A stretch of 64,000 nt of DNA from Dyella sp. EPa41 (lineage in GTDB: Bacteria > Pseudomonadota > Gammaproteobacteria > Xanthomonadales > Rhodanobacteraceae). This document shows positions 1 to 8,937 of this stretch, piece after piece; within the stretch, counting starts at the first letter, position 1, and each line of letters opens with the position of its first letter. Location of the stretch: assembly GCF_016586165.1 (NCBI RefSeq), contig NZ_BCPR01000004.1, forward strand, positions 52,391 through 116,390, given 5' to 3'. Both the position numbers and the translations under genes were made by a program. A model generated the notes under the pieces. The model did not search any database. It was not told where the DNA came from and saw nothing but the letters and a program-made list of their open reading frames with translations.

Positions 1-1162
1 CGCTCACGCGTGGCCCTACCGTGCGCTCCAGCAGCTCGGTCATCGAAGCGATGTGCCGGTTGAGATCGACGCGCTCCGGCATCAGCGGCTGCCGCCGCGC
101 GAACGCCAGCAAGCGGCGCACGAGATGCGTGGCGCGATCCACCGCGCGCGACACGTTGTTGATCTGATGATTGGCCTTGGCAGCGTCGCCGCGCTCCAAA
201 TGCAACAGAGCCACGTCCAGATGGCCGGTGATCGCCTGCAGGATATTGTTGAAATCGTGCGCCACGCCACCCGTGAGCTGGCCAAGCGCATCGAGTTTCT
301 GCGCCTGCTGCAACTGTTCGCGCGCGGCCTCGAGGGCCGCCTCGGTGGCGCGCTGCCCGCTCACGTCCCGCAGCAGGAAGGCGAAGCCATGCAGCACGCC
401 TTCCTTGTCCTTCAGCGCGCGCACGGTCAGCTTTGCCAGGAAGCGCGAGCCATTCTTTCGCAGGCATTGGCATTCGTCTTCATGGCTGCCCTTTAGCGAC
501 GATTGCCTCAGCAGGGAGACATCCACGCCTTCCGCGCGATCCTCTTCACCGAAGAGAAAGCCCACTGACCGACCGATGATCTCGCGCGCCGCATAACCGG
601 TGATGCGCTCGGCGCCTTCGTTCCAGTCCTGCACGAAGCCATCGCGATCGAGCATGCACAAGGCGTAGTCGATGGCGCCCTCGGCAAACAGGCGGAAGCG
701 CCGCTCGCTCTGCTCGAGCTTCGACTGGGCCTCCCAGCGCGCCGTGACGTCGCGCGTGATCTTGGCGTAGCCCAGCAATCGGCCATCCGCATCGCGGATC
801 GCATCGATCGCGATCATCGCGCGGAACCGGCTGCCGTCACGCCGCACGCGCCAGGCCTCGCCGTTGTAACACCCCTCGCTGGCGGCAACGGCGAGCACAT
901 GGTCGGGCACGCCTTGCGCGCGGTCGTGCTCGGTATAAAAGAGGGAAAAGTGCCGACCAAGCACTTCCTCGGCCGTGTAGCCCTTGATCTGCTGCGCACC
1001 GCTGTTCCAGCTGGTGATATAGCCCTGCGGATCCAGCATGTAGATCGCATAGTCCACCACGGACTGCACGAGAAGCTCGAAGCGGTGCTCCACCGGATCC
1101 GTGCCACCCAATGCAGCGGCCTCTTCAAGCGAAACAAAAGCGGGCGGCGAACGGTCTTCCAT
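1..1162 (-). CDS. PAS-PAS sensor histidine kinase (3' end outside window)
   Basis: The frame is open from an ATG at 1162 to the window edge, so the C-terminal ATPase domain is missing here. Two PAS domains can be read (roughly residues 20-140 and 150-270; the second contains FRLFAEGAIDYALCMLD). The HisKA H-box follows, with LGQLTGGVAHDFNNILQ near residue 290. No membrane segment is seen, so it is probably a soluble or cytoplasmic sensor. A GAGG ribosome site lies just upstream of the ATG, and the start is 12 bases after the receiver gene's stop, so the two are co-transcribed. The kinase at 2252 on the other strand has the same PAS and H-box wording and looks like a paralogue. The sensed signal is unknown. 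Confidence 0.9.
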   Translation of the reverse strand, partial: MEDRSPPAFVSLEEAAALGGTDPVEHRFELLVQSVVDYAIYMLDPQGYITSWNSGAQQIKGYTAEEVLGRHFSLFYTEHDRAQGVPDHVLAVAASEGCYNGEAWRVRRDGSRFRAMIAIDAIRDADGRLLGYAKITRDVTARWEAQSKLEQSERRFRLFAEGAIDYALCMLDRDGFVQDWNEGAERITGYAAREIIGRSVGFLFGEEDRAEGVDVSLLRQSSLKGSHEDECQCLRKNGSRFLAKLTVRALKDKEGVLHGFAFLLRDVSGQRATEAALEAAREQLQQAQKLDALGQLTGGVAHDFNNILQAITGHLDVALLHLERGDAAKANHQINNVSRAVDRATHLVRRLLAFARRQPLMPERVDLNRHIASMTELLERTVGPRVS

Positions 1163-1174
1163 GGATATCCTCAG

Positions 1175-1543
1175 TTATTCCTTGCGGGCGCGGCCACAGG
1201 CTTCACCTACCACTTCAAGCAAGGTGCGGCGACCGTAGGGCTTGGCCAGGAAGCGCATGTCCTCGTCCAGCGGTGTGTCTGACCACCCAAGGTCGCCGGA
1301 TACGACGACAAAACAGGCGCGGCTTCCGCGCGCCTTGATTTCCCGTGCCAGCTCGATGCCATTGCGATCTTCGCGAAGGTTGACGTCGGTAAAGACGACA
1401 TCGACGTCCCCACGGTCCTGGATGATGCTGAGCGCCTGCGACGAGCTTTGCGCGGCAAGCACCTCGTAACCCGCATCTTCCAGCAACAGACCCGTGGCTT
1501 CCCGGACATCGGCATCGTCTTCTACCACCATCACTACGCTCAT
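1175..1543 (-). CDS. Single-domain response regulator receiver
   Basis: This is a 122-residue receiver with no output domain. It has the acidic pair VVEDDAD near the N-terminus, a phospho-acceptor Asp in VVFTDVNL, the switch Ser in VVVSGDL and the Lys in LAKPYGRR. An in-frame ATG at 1741 would add 66 residues unlike any receiver. The ATG at 1543 has a GGAGA site and matches the start of the paralogue at 1830. It is followed by the histidine kinase, so a CheY/Spo0F-like phosphorelay or feedback role for that kinase is inferred. Confidence 0.88.
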   Translation of the reverse strand: MSVVMVVEDDADVREATGLLLEDAGYEVLAAQSSSQALSIIQDRGDVDVVFTDVNLREDRNGIELAREIKARGSRACFVVVSGDLGWSDTPLDEDMRFLAKPYGRRTLLEVVGEACGRARKE

Positions 1544-1829
1544 CCGTACTTCTCCGCGCCACGCGTACGACATGCGCCCGCCCCAAGGGCGAGCGTTGGC
1601 CAAAGGCAGCTGCTGCGGCTCCAGCACGGCCATCGATGGGTTGTCACCGGACATGCGAGCATGTCGTGTGGTTACAAAGCATGAATAGCGCGACGCGAGT
1701 CGGTTTTTCATCGCCTTGTCCGCCCGGAATGTGATGTCCATGGGTTTTCTTCACGGTGCATAGACAGCGTCGGGACGAAATGTATACGGGGCTGCTCCCA
1801 TGTTTCCGCTGTTGAACACGGAGATGGGC
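1544..1829. promoter_or_regulatory. Divergent promoter region between two receiver genes
   Basis: These 286 bases separate the leftward receiver-kinase pair from the rightward receiver-hybrid-kinase pair, so both promoters must lie here. I could not pick a convincing -35/-10 pair or operator by eye. An upstream ATG at 1800 could start the rightward gene. Confidence 0.5.
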
Positions 1830-2249
1830 ATGGGCGCAGTACTGGTCGTAGACGACGAAGTGACAGTACTGGAGGCAACGACAGCAATGCTGAGCGCCTC
1901 GGGTTATGACGCCTATCCTGCGCGCTCGAGCGCAGACGCCATGAAGACACTTGCCGCCCATCCCGGCATCGATGTCGTCGTCGCCGATGTCACCCTGGCG
2001 GGCAATGACAACGGCGTGCTGCTTGCCCGGCGACTGGCCCATTCCGCATGGCCGGGGACATTCGTGCTCGTCTCCGGTGACCTCGAAGCCGGCCTGCATA
2101 CGGAAGACCGTCCGCCCCGCTCGCTTTTCCTCGCCAAACCCTACAGCCGCAAGGCGTTGCTTCACGCCATCGAGCACGCGCGGCGACTGGGAAAGCTGCC
2201 ACCGACGGAGCAAGGCGGCCGCCGCGAGCGCGGCACGCCGGCCAGATAA
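1830..2249 (+). CDS. Single-domain response regulator receiver
   Basis: This CheY-type receiver of about 139 residues shows VLVVDDE, the acceptor Asp in VVVADVTLAG, the switch Ser in VLVSGDLEAG and the Lys in FLAKPYSRKAL. A basic tail rich in Arg and Gly ends the protein, and no DNA-binding domain is seen. ATG codons at 1800 and 1824 are in frame. I chose 1830 because GGAG lies six bases upstream and the product then aligns with the receiver starting at 1543. The hybrid kinase begins two bases after its stop, so they form one unit. Confidence 0.87.
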   Translation: MGAVLVVDDEVTVLEATTAMLSASGYDAYPARSSADAMKTLAAHPGIDVVVADVTLAGNDNGVLLARRLAHSAWPGTFVLVSGDLEAGLHTEDRPPRSLFLAKPYSRKALLHAIEHARRLGKLPPTEQGGRRERGTPAR

Positions 2250-2251
2250 CC

Positions 2252-4174
2252 GTGAACGGTGCGGCCCCATCCGGCTCAAAGCGCCCATCGGCATCATGGG
2301 CTGCCTTCCTGCTCGATCGCGGCGGGCGTGTACTGGCTTGCCATATCGCGGGTGGATCATCCAGCACCGACGATTTGATCGGGCATGACTTTCTTTCCCT
2401 GTACCTGGCCGAGGGTGACGGCCATGCCCTCGTGCGCAACGCGCTGCAGCGTGTGCGCGCGGGCGGCCGCTGCGTACTGCAGGACGTCCCGCTGCGCCGC
2501 CTCGGTGGCGACGTTTTCCCCGCCACGGTCACGGTCGAGGCCTTGCGGGCCGGGGATGGCAGGACGCACGCGTTCGCCGTGATCATCCGCGACAGGAGCG
2601 AAAATGCAGGCATGGAGGAACGCCTGCGCGAAAGCGAGCGCCGGTTCCGCCTGTTCGTCAATGGCGTGCCCGACCATGCCATATGCATGCTGGACCCCCA
2701 TGGGGTCATCCTGGACTGGAACCTTGGCGCGGAACGCCTGACCCTGTTCCATACCAGCGAGGCCACGGGCAAGCACTTCCGGATGTTTTTCCGGGAGATC
2801 GAGCGCATCGAAGAGCAGCCTGAGCGCCTCATTGCCGAAGCGGCGCAGGGCGGCCATGCCGAATACGAGTGCGATCTCGCCCGTCGCGACGCGACGCTGT
2901 TCCCCGCCTGCATGACGCTCGAATCCATCCGTGACAGCGATGGCAGCCTGCTTGGCTTCGCCTGCATCATCTGGGACGCCACCAGGCAGCGGGTGATGGA
3001 GGGCCGCATCCACGATGCCCAGGCCGAGACTGCCCATTGGCAAAAAGTCGAGGCGATTGGCCAGCTCACCGGAGGCATCGCGCACGACTTCAACAACAGC
3101 TTGCAGGGCATCATCAGTGCGTTGGAGATGGCGACCATCCACCTGGAGTGCGATCAGGCCAAGAATGCCCAGCATTACGTCACCATGGCGCTCGATGCAG
3201 CCACGCGCGCCGGCGACCTGACGCAGCGGCTGCTGGGCCTTTCGCGTCGTCGTACGCAACCAAGCCAACACGTCTCCCTTCCGCCCATGCTCGATGCCAT
3301 CCGGGAAGTGCTGGGAAGGGTGCTTGGCGATTCGATCACGCTGGAGTTCGCGGTGAAAGCCGACCTGCCGCAGGTGGCTTGCGATGGCAACCAGCTCGAG
3401 AGCGCCATCCTCAACCTGGCCATCAACGCGCGTGACGCCATGAACGGCAAAGGCACCCTGCAGTTGAAGGTCCATGGCAGGACCTCGGAGCAGACGCGGG
3501 GCGTGTTTGCGCATGGGCGCGCCGCGCGCCGCTACGTGGAGATCAGCGTCGCCGACCATGGGCAAGGCATGGACGCCGATACGCTGCGTCGCGCCTGCGA
3601 GCCCTTCTTCACCACGAAAGCGAAAGACCGCGGAACCGGCCTCGGCCTGGCGATGGTCGCCGGTTTCGTTGCGCAACATGGCGGCTCGATGGACATCCAG
3701 AGCGCCGTTGGCGCAGGCACGACGGTGTCGCTTTTCCTGCCCTGCGGCGATGATTTCATCATGCCGGACCGGCGCGCCGCCAAAGACGTCGAATCCGACA
3801 TCGCCGGGCTCCGGGTGCTGGTGGCGGAGAACGACAACGCCGTGCGCAGCTCCATCAGCGCCCGACTCAGGCAACTGGGATGCGAAGTGCATGAAGCCAG
3901 CGACGGGCGGCAAGCCGCGCGGATGCTCGAAGACAGTCCATCGTGGGGTCTGCTGCTGTCGGACATCGACCTGCCCGAGCTCGACGGCTACGAGCTCGTA
4001 CGCGAAGCGCGCCGACAGGCTCCCACGCTTCGCGCCATCCTCATGACGGGCCACGCGGACAGCGACCTCGCGGGCAGCGACTTCGCCGACGGCAATACCG
4101 AGAGCCTGATCAAGCCCTTCGACATCGGCGCGCTGATCACCAAGCTGCGGCTGCTGGTGGGCAGAACCCGGTAG
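2252..4174 (+). CDS. Hybrid PAS histidine kinase with C-terminal receiver
   Basis: A 640-residue protein with a GTG start two bases after the receiver stop. An N-terminal PAS-like region (about 15-120) is followed by a second PAS (about 128-250). The H-box reads LTGGIAHDFNNSLQ near residue 270, the N-box NLAINARDAM near 390, and the G-boxes DHGQGMD and GTGLGLAMV near 430-470. The C-terminal receiver (about 520-640) has ENDN, the acceptor Asp in LLLSDIDLP near 570 and Lys in IKPFD. Because no transmembrane segment is visible, it probably senses a cytoplasmic signal. With the upstream receiver it could form a phosphorelay. Confidence 0.92.
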   Translation: MNGAAPSGSKRPSASWAAFLLDRGGRVLACHIAGGSSSTDDLIGHDFLSLYLAEGDGHALVRNALQRVRAGGRCVLQDVPLRRLGGDVFPATVTVEALRAGDGRTHAFAVIIRDRSENAGMEERLRESERRFRLFVNGVPDHAICMLDPHGVILDWNLGAERLTLFHTSEATGKHFRMFFREIERIEEQPERLIAEAAQGGHAEYECDLARRDATLFPACMTLESIRDSDGSLLGFACIIWDATRQRVMEGRIHDAQAETAHWQKVEAIGQLTGGIAHDFNNSLQGIISALEMATIHLECDQAKNAQHYVTMALDAATRAGDLTQRLLGLSRRRTQPSQHVSLPPMLDAIREVLGRVLGDSITLEFAVKADLPQVACDGNQLESAILNLAINARDAMNGKGTLQLKVHGRTSEQTRGVFAHGRAARRYVEISVADHGQGMDADTLRRACEPFFTTKAKDRGTGLGLAMVAGFVAQHGGSMDIQSAVGAGTTVSLFLPCGDDFIMPDRRAAKDVESDIAGLRVLVAENDNAVRSSISARLRQLGCEVHEASDGRQAARMLEDSPSWGLLLSDIDLPELDGYELVREARRQAPTLRAILMTGHADSDLAGSDFADGNTESLIKPFDIGALITKLRLLVGRTR

Positions 4175-4179
4175 GTTCA

Positions 4180-4833
4180 TCAAACGGCGCCGCGGAAGCG
4201 CCTCAAGTCGGCCACCAACTCCCGATAGCGCTGCTCGCGACCGGCCGCATCCGGCGTGCGCAGCACCGCCGACGGATGCCACGTCGCCATCCCCATGGCG
4301 CCACCGGGCAGCGTCACCCACTCGCCATGCCTGGCGGTCAAGCGGAACTTTCCACCGAACACGGCCCTCGACGCCATGGCACCCAGCGCAAGGATACGCC
4401 TGGGCTGCACCTCTCTCAGCTCGGCAGCCAACCATTGCCGGCAGATGGCCTGCTCGCGGGCGCTCGCGCGTTGATGCAAGCGGCGCTTGCCGCGCGGCTG
4501 GAACTTGAAATGCTTCACGGCGTTGGTCAGGTACAGCCGCTCGCGCTGAAGCTGCGCGTCGGCCAGCGCGCGGTCCAGCAGCTGGCCCGCCGGCCCGGCA
4601 AAAGGTTCGCCCTGCTGGTCTTCCTGGTCACCGGGCTGCTCGCCGATCAACATCATCTCGGCGTCCGCTGGCCCTTCGCCAAACACGGCCTGCGTCGCAT
4701 GCTCCCACAAGGGGCAGGCATGGCATGCCTTGGCACGCCGCCGCAGCGTCGCCAGGGCGCCCGCCGGTGCGGGCGACGCGGGAAGCAGCGCAAGCGGATA
4801 GACCCAGTCGACCGTTCGGCGCGCCGGCATCAT
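4180..4833 (-). CDS. UdgX-type uracil-DNA glycosylase
   Basis: A 217-residue member of the family 4-like uracil-DNA glycosylase superfamily. The active-site loop GEQPGDQEDQQGEPFAGPAG and the downstream RGKRRLHQR segment are the hallmarks of UdgX, whose R-loop His forms a covalent bond with the abasic site. The usual KRRIH is KRRLH here. A Cys pair in CHACPLW near the N-terminus fits the iron-sulfur cluster of the superfamily, and WHPSAVLR is the C-terminal motif. The start at 4833 sits behind AGGAGG; a longer reading to 4977 has no such support. Some UdgX proteins are fused to DUF4130, but this one stands alone. It converges with the kinase at 4174. Confidence 0.87.
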   Translation of the reverse strand: MMPARRTVDWVYPLALLPASPAPAGALATLRRRAKACHACPLWEHATQAVFGEGPADAEMMLIGEQPGDQEDQQGEPFAGPAGQLLDRALADAQLQRERLYLTNAVKHFKFQPRGKRRLHQRASAREQAICRQWLAAELREVQPRRILALGAMASRAVFGGKFRLTARHGEWVTLPGGAMGMATWHPSAVLRTPDAAGREQRYRELVADLRRFRGAV

Positions 4834-5005
4834 CGACCTCCTCATGTATCGATCGCTACTGTCCGGATGTGGCCATGAAGCGGCCGAGACCGCTGCGTCA
4901 ACGGGCACGAGCACGATGAAGCCCGACCGCCACGCCAGCGTTGACGCAGCGGCAACGGCGCAACACCGAAGGTGCATGTCGCCTCACCGCATCATGGAGG
5001 TCCTT

Positions 5006-5482
5006 ATGCTGATGTCCTGGCTGACAACCCAAGATCCGTGGTGGACGTACGCGCTGCGCGGCGCGCTGACCTATCTTGGGCTGCTTGTACTCATGCGCCT
5101 CGCAGGCAAGCGCGCCTTCGGCGATCTCTCCGCCTTCGACGTGATCCTTCTCGCGCTGGTGGGCGGCACCTTGCGCACCGCGGTCATCGGCCATGATGCG
5201 TCCATGACCAGCGCCTTTGTCGGCATCGCCAGCATGCTGGCCACCGACCGCCTGCTCGCCTGGCTGGCGGCGAGGTGCAAGCGCATCAATCGCCTGTTCG
5301 AGGGCTACCCGCTGGAGATCGTACGCAACGGACGCCGCATTCCCGAGGCACTGCGACGCGCCAACCTCCCCGACGCCGCCCTCGATCGCGCCCTGCACGC
5401 GGCGGGCCGCGAAACCGAGGCGGATGTCGTGCTTGGCCGACTCGAACCCAACGGCAAGATCACGCTGATCCTGCGGAAGTAA
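5006..5482 (+). CDS. DUF421 (YetF-type) membrane protein
   Basis: A 158-residue protein with three predicted membrane helices in the first 90 residues, followed by a soluble DUF421 domain with typical wording (GKRAFGDLSAFDVILLALVG, then NGRRIPEALRRANL). The family includes Bacillus YetF/YdfS-like inner-membrane proteins of unclear role, often linked to stress and sporulation genes. The frame extends upstream to 4844, but ATG 5006 has GGAGG at an ideal five-base distance and starts just before the first helix. Its stress-gene neighbours suggest the same regulon. Confidence 0.85.
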   Translation: MLMSWLTTQDPWWTYALRGALTYLGLLVLMRLAGKRAFGDLSAFDVILLALVGGTLRTAVIGHDASMTSAFVGIASMLATDRLLAWLAARCKRINRLFEGYPLEIVRNGRRIPEALRRANLPDAALDRALHAAGRETEADVVLGRLEPNGKITLILRK

Positions 5483-5508
5483 CCCCTGCGGTCCCGCGTT
5501 GCGCCAGG

Positions 5509-6510
5509 TCACCCCGTCGGGCCGCCCATCACCGGCAGGATCGCGCCGGAAATGTAGCTCGCGCAGCTGGGCGCCGCGAGGAACACGTAGGCCGGCGCGA
5601 CCTCCTCCGGTTGCGCCGGCCGGCCCATCGGATTGGACTCGCCGAAGCTCTTGACCTGCTCCGCCTTGCGATCGGCGGGATTGAGCGGCGTCCATACGGG
5701 GCCGGGGGCGACCGCGTTCACCCTGATGCCGCGCTCCACCAGGTTGGACGCCAACGAACGCGTGAAGGCATGGATGGCACCTTTGGTCGCCGAGTAGTCC
5801 AGCAACCGGGCATTACCGAAGAACCCCGTCTCCGAGCCGGTATTGATGATGCTGCAACCCTTGCCCAGATAGGGCACGGCAGCGCGCGCCATATGGAAGT
5901 AGCCGTAGACATTGGTGCGGATGGTGAGGTCGAGGTGCTCCTCGGTCAGCGCTTCCAGCGTGTCCGAATGCTCCTGGAACGCCGCGTTGTTGACCAGGAT
6001 GTTGAGATGACCGAAATGCTCGACCGTCCTGGCCACCGCGTCATCGCAAAACATCGCATCGCTCACGTCTCCGGCGATCACCAGACACTCGCGCCCCTCG
6101 GCCTCGACCGCCCGGCGGGTTTCCTCGGCGTCGTCGTGTTCGTTGAGATAGACGATCGCGACATTGGCGCCTTCGCGCGCGAACAACACGGCCACGGCTC
6201 GGCCGATGCCCGAGTCACCACCGGTGACGAGCGCCACCATGTCTTCGAGCTTGCCGCTTCCCACGTAGTCCGGCGCCTTGAATTGCGGCCGCGGGCGCAG
6301 CCTCGATTCCTTGCCCGGCTTGGACTGGTGCTGCGGGGGTAGTGGATTCACGGGATGGCGGCGGGCGCCCGCTTGCTTCGCGGCCTTGCCCGAGCCGGAT
6401 GACTTGGCCGGCCTGGAGCGCTCGGTACTTTCGACCTGTTTTTGCACCTGCCGGTGCTTGCCGGCGGCGGCCGCCGTCTTCGTTGTTGCGCGCTTTGTCG
6501 TGTTCGCCAT
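5509..6510 (-). CDS. SDR-family oxidoreductase with basic N-terminal extension
   Basis: A classical short-chain dehydrogenase of 333 residues. The NAD(P) motif TGGDSGIGRAVAV, NNAA, the catalytic Ser region and YSATKGAIHAF (YxxxK) are all present, as is the C-terminal VAPGPVWTPLNP. The first 70 or so residues are rich in Lys, Ala and Pro, a form seen in GSP39/YdaD-like stress SDRs. The in vivo substrate is unknown. A second SDR with the same layout lies at 8938. It converges with the DUF421 gene and faces away from the KGG peptide gene. Confidence 0.88.
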   Translation of the reverse strand: MANTTKRATTKTAAAAGKHRQVQKQVESTERSRPAKSSGSGKAAKQAGARRHPVNPLPPQHQSKPGKESRLRPRPQFKAPDYVGSGKLEDMVALVTGGDSGIGRAVAVLFAREGANVAIVYLNEHDDAEETRRAVEAEGRECLVIAGDVSDAMFCDDAVARTVEHFGHLNILVNNAAFQEHSDTLEALTEEHLDLTIRTNVYGYFHMARAAVPYLGKGCSIINTGSETGFFGNARLLDYSATKGAIHAFTRSLASNLVERGIRVNAVAPGPVWTPLNPADRKAEQVKSFGESNPMGRPAQPEEVAPAYVFLAAPSCASYISGAILPVMGGPTG

Positions 6511-6760
6511 GATTGGAGTCCGTCCAGGTCAGCCGCTGCCGATGCTGCGAACAACGTGGTCCAGGCAACGTCAAATCAATGCGCGTCTTGCGTATCGACG
6601 TCCAGCTCATCGACGGGAACTTCATCCACTTCAGTCGTGCGTTGACAAACAAGGAACGGATGCCTGACACGCGCTGCGAATAATCGGGGCCCTGCCAGGC
6701 GAAAGGCGCGACGGCAGACGCACGGTTAAGGTCCTTTCGCCGTTCCAGGAGTCGAAAACG

Positions 6761-6964
6761 ATGGCAAACGAACACAGCAAGCGTGGCTTTGCGTCCATGG
6801 ACCCCGACAAGCAGCACGAGATCGCTTCGAAGGGTGGCAAGGCCGGTGGCGGCGACCATGCGTCGCACGAGCAGCATGTGCAGGCCGGCAAGAAAGGCGG
6901 TGGCGATCATGCCTCGCATGAGCAGCATGTTCAGGCGGGCAAGCAGAGCCACAAGAACAGCTAA
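6761..6964 (+). CDS. KGG-repeat stress-induced small protein
   Basis: A 67-residue, very hydrophilic protein with no membrane segment. It begins with RGFASMDPDKQHEIASKGG, the signature of the KGG family (GsiB, YciG and Con-10-like proteins) linked to desiccation and general stress. Two copies of the 16-residue unit GGGDHASHEQHVQAGK follow. It is monocistronic, preceded by AAGG/GGAG-like sequence, and ended by a strong GC hairpin. It is expected to be intrinsically disordered. Confidence 0.85.
   Translation: MANEHSKRGFASMDPDKQHEIASKGGKAGGGDHASHEQHVQAGKKGGGDHASHEQHVQAGKQSHKNS
6845..6943 (+). repeat. Tandem 16-residue coding repeat in the KGG gene
   Basis: Two copies of the same 48-base coding unit lie at 6845-6892 and 6896-6943, separated by one Lys codon. 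The protein copies are identical, but the DNA copies differ at several third positions. The duplication is therefore not recent, or it is under protein-level selection. Confidence 0.85.
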
Positions 6965-6971
6965 AGCCACT

Positions 6972-6998
6972 GCATGCCGCGGCCCCGCCGCGGCATGC
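6972..6998. terminator. Bidirectional hairpin terminator
   Basis: A perfect 12-base-pair stem (GCATGCCGCGGC and its complement) closes a three-base CCC loop between the KGG stop (6964) and the convergent hydrolase stop (7001). There is no long T-run on either side, so its termination strength is inferred from the stem alone. Confidence 0.7.
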
Positions 6999-7000
6999 CC

Positions 7001-7807
7001 CTACGTTGGTGGCGCCGCGGCGGCCCGCGATACGTCACCGGCGCCCTGGGTCGTACGGGAACGCACATGGCCTCGCGCGCCCAGCACCATTTCCTCCAGC
7101 CACTGGGCGAGCAGCGACGAATACGCCTGACGATCCCGTGGCGCGCTCAAGGCATGATCGGCGCCACGAACGAGGCGATAGGTGAGCGACGAGGCGCGCC
7201 TGAAGGCATCGCGATAACTGCCGAGCACGGGCGACGGCACGATCCGGTCGTGCTGCGACTCGACCAGCAGGAGGTCGCCTTCGAAAGTACTGCAGGCCCG
7301 CAAGGCCTCGTTGTCGTCGGGGCCATGATGCTCGCGCCGGTAGTCGGCCAGGTTCTGCAGCGTGGCGAGGTCTTTCTTGGGAACCTCCCAGTTGTCGTCG
7401 CGGTACAGCGCGGGCGCACGCAGTCCCAGCCATCGGACAGGTCGATGGCGCGTCAGCAGTGCCGCCAGATAACCGCCATAGCTGCTGCCGATGACGGCGA
7501 TCCTCGAACGATCCACGACCGGATGGTCCAGAAGAAAGTCATAGGCGGCGAGCACATCGGCAAGGTTGTCCGCGCGCGTGACGACCTCGCGCAGGTTGCG
7601 CGTTGCCACGTGCCCCGACAAGTCGAAGGTGAGGCAGACGCAGCCAAGCGCCGCGAGCTCCTTCGCGCCCGCCTGGTACTGCTCCTGGCTGCCACCCCAT
7701 CCATGCACCATGAGGACGCCCGGCATGCTGGGCCGCGGCGAAACCAGGGTGCCGGCAAGCTCACCGCCACGCACGGAAACATGCACGACATCGTCCTGGA
7801 CGCTCAT
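7001..7807 (-). CDS. Alpha/beta hydrolase
   Basis: A 268-residue alpha/beta hydrolase with the oxyanion segment VLMVHGWGGS, the nucleophile elbow GSSYGGYLA, a likely acid Asp in VESQHDRIVP and a His in VRGADHALS. This fits the dienelactone hydrolase/S9-like group of cytoplasmic esterases. There is no signal peptide. Its ATG overlaps the DUF3182 stop by four bases (ATGA), so translation is coupled. The substrate is unknown. Confidence 0.87.
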   Translation of the reverse strand: MSVQDDVVHVSVRGGELAGTLVSPRPSMPGVLMVHGWGGSQEQYQAGAKELAALGCVCLTFDLSGHVATRNLREVVTRADNLADVLAAYDFLLDHPVVDRSRIAVIGSSYGGYLAALLTRHRPVRWLGLRAPALYRDDNWEVPKKDLATLQNLADYRREHHGPDDNEALRACSTFEGDLLLVESQHDRIVPSPVLGSYRDAFRRASSLTYRLVRGADHALSAPRDRQAYSSLLAQWLEEMVLGARGHVRSRTTQGAGDVSRAAAAPPT

Positions 7808-8871
7808 GACGCTGGTACCTCCACGTAGGTCAGTGTCGGCGCATGGCCGGAATCCACCGCTGCGCGATAGATGACCTCGGCGCCCTCAGGCGCTGCCGCG
7901 TTCGCTTCATAGCACTCCACATAGTTCGTATCCACGCGCTGCCGGCTTCCGCTCGACAAGCATTCCGCCGCCAGGATCTCCGCGGGACTCGCGCCCCCGA
8001 TGCGCCAGGATTGCTCCAGCACGCCCGAATGCCACTGGCCCCGCGCATCGAAACCCTGGATGACATCGTAGTTGGCGCGGGATATCACCAGCTCCGGAAA
8101 CGCTTCGAACATGGCGGCGTGATACGCGCGCGCCTGTTCGACCGCCAATCGCTCGTTCGGCTCGCCGAGCATTTCGAGCAACATCGAAAAACTGCCGCGA
8201 ACGCAGCACAGGCGGCTTCCACCGTAATGCGCGACGCCATGACGATCGCATGCCTCGCGTTGATAACCCAGGTACGACAGGCTCAGCGTGGGGAGGATCA
8301 CATGGCCTACGCTGAGCGTCACCGGATGGCGCAGGTTGCGCTCGACCACGACGCCCGCTTCGATGCCTGCCGCGAGCGCGGCCTCTTCCTCCAGCAAAGC
8401 CTTCAGCGAGGCAAGGCTGGCCACCACCCATTGCTGTCCGCCGCCCCTGCCCTCGCCAAGCTTCAACCTGACAGCGCCTTCGTTTAGCAGCCGGCCGGCC
8501 GCTTCGTGCAGGTCTTCCACGCTGAAGGCGCCCCAGCCGGGCACCACCAGTCCCGACAGGCGGTGAGGATGTTGATGGCGCCATCCCTTGGGCGCCGATG
8601 CATGCATGGCCACCAGCGGATGACTGATCAGCTTGGTGCCGACGAACGGGAACGGCACGATGCCGCCAAAGAACTGGTCGACCCAGTGGATGCCCAGCGC
8701 GTACGCCTGTTCGACACTCAAGGTATCCGAGGGAACCACATACATGCCTTCCCGCACCAGGTGGCAGCCAAGCCTGGCCACCACCCAGTGATGCGCGGCG
8801 AGCTCGTGCTCAGCCAGTTGCCGGCCCTCGACCGGCACGTAGACGGGTCCGCCGGTGAGCACGCCCGTCAT
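7804..8871 (-). CDS. DUF3182 family protein
   Basis: A 355-residue protein that I recognise as DUF3182 from blocks such as GWGAFSVEDLHEAAGRLL and LKLGEGRGGGQQWVV. The Gly-rich loop after a Lys recalls ATP-grasp enzymes, and the family is sometimes annotated as biotin-carboxylase-like; its activity is not established. The ATG at 8871 has GAGGG at a good distance, while 8901 has none. The gene overlaps the hydrolase start and lies downstream of an SDR, probably as one unit with them. Confidence 0.75.
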   Translation of the reverse strand: MTGVLTGGPVYVPVEGRQLAEHELAAHHWVVARLGCHLVREGMYVVPSDTLSVEQAYALGIHWVDQFFGGIVPFPFVGTKLISHPLVAMHASAPKGWRHQHPHRLSGLVVPGWGAFSVEDLHEAAGRLLNEGAVRLKLGEGRGGGQQWVVASLASLKALLEEEAALAAGIEAGVVVERNLRHPVTLSVGHVILPTLSLSYLGYQREACDRHGVAHYGGSRLCCVRGSFSMLLEMLGEPNERLAVEQARAYHAAMFEAFPELVISRANYDVIQGFDARGQWHSGVLEQSWRIGGASPAEILAAECLSSGSRQRVDTNYVECYEANAAAPEGAEVIYRAAVDSGHAPTLTYVEVPAS

Positions 8872-8937
8872 CGCCAGGCCCTCGCGGCGAGCATGACGCA
8901 TCCCGCTGGCACGATGCCGGCCATCGCACCCTGCGCG

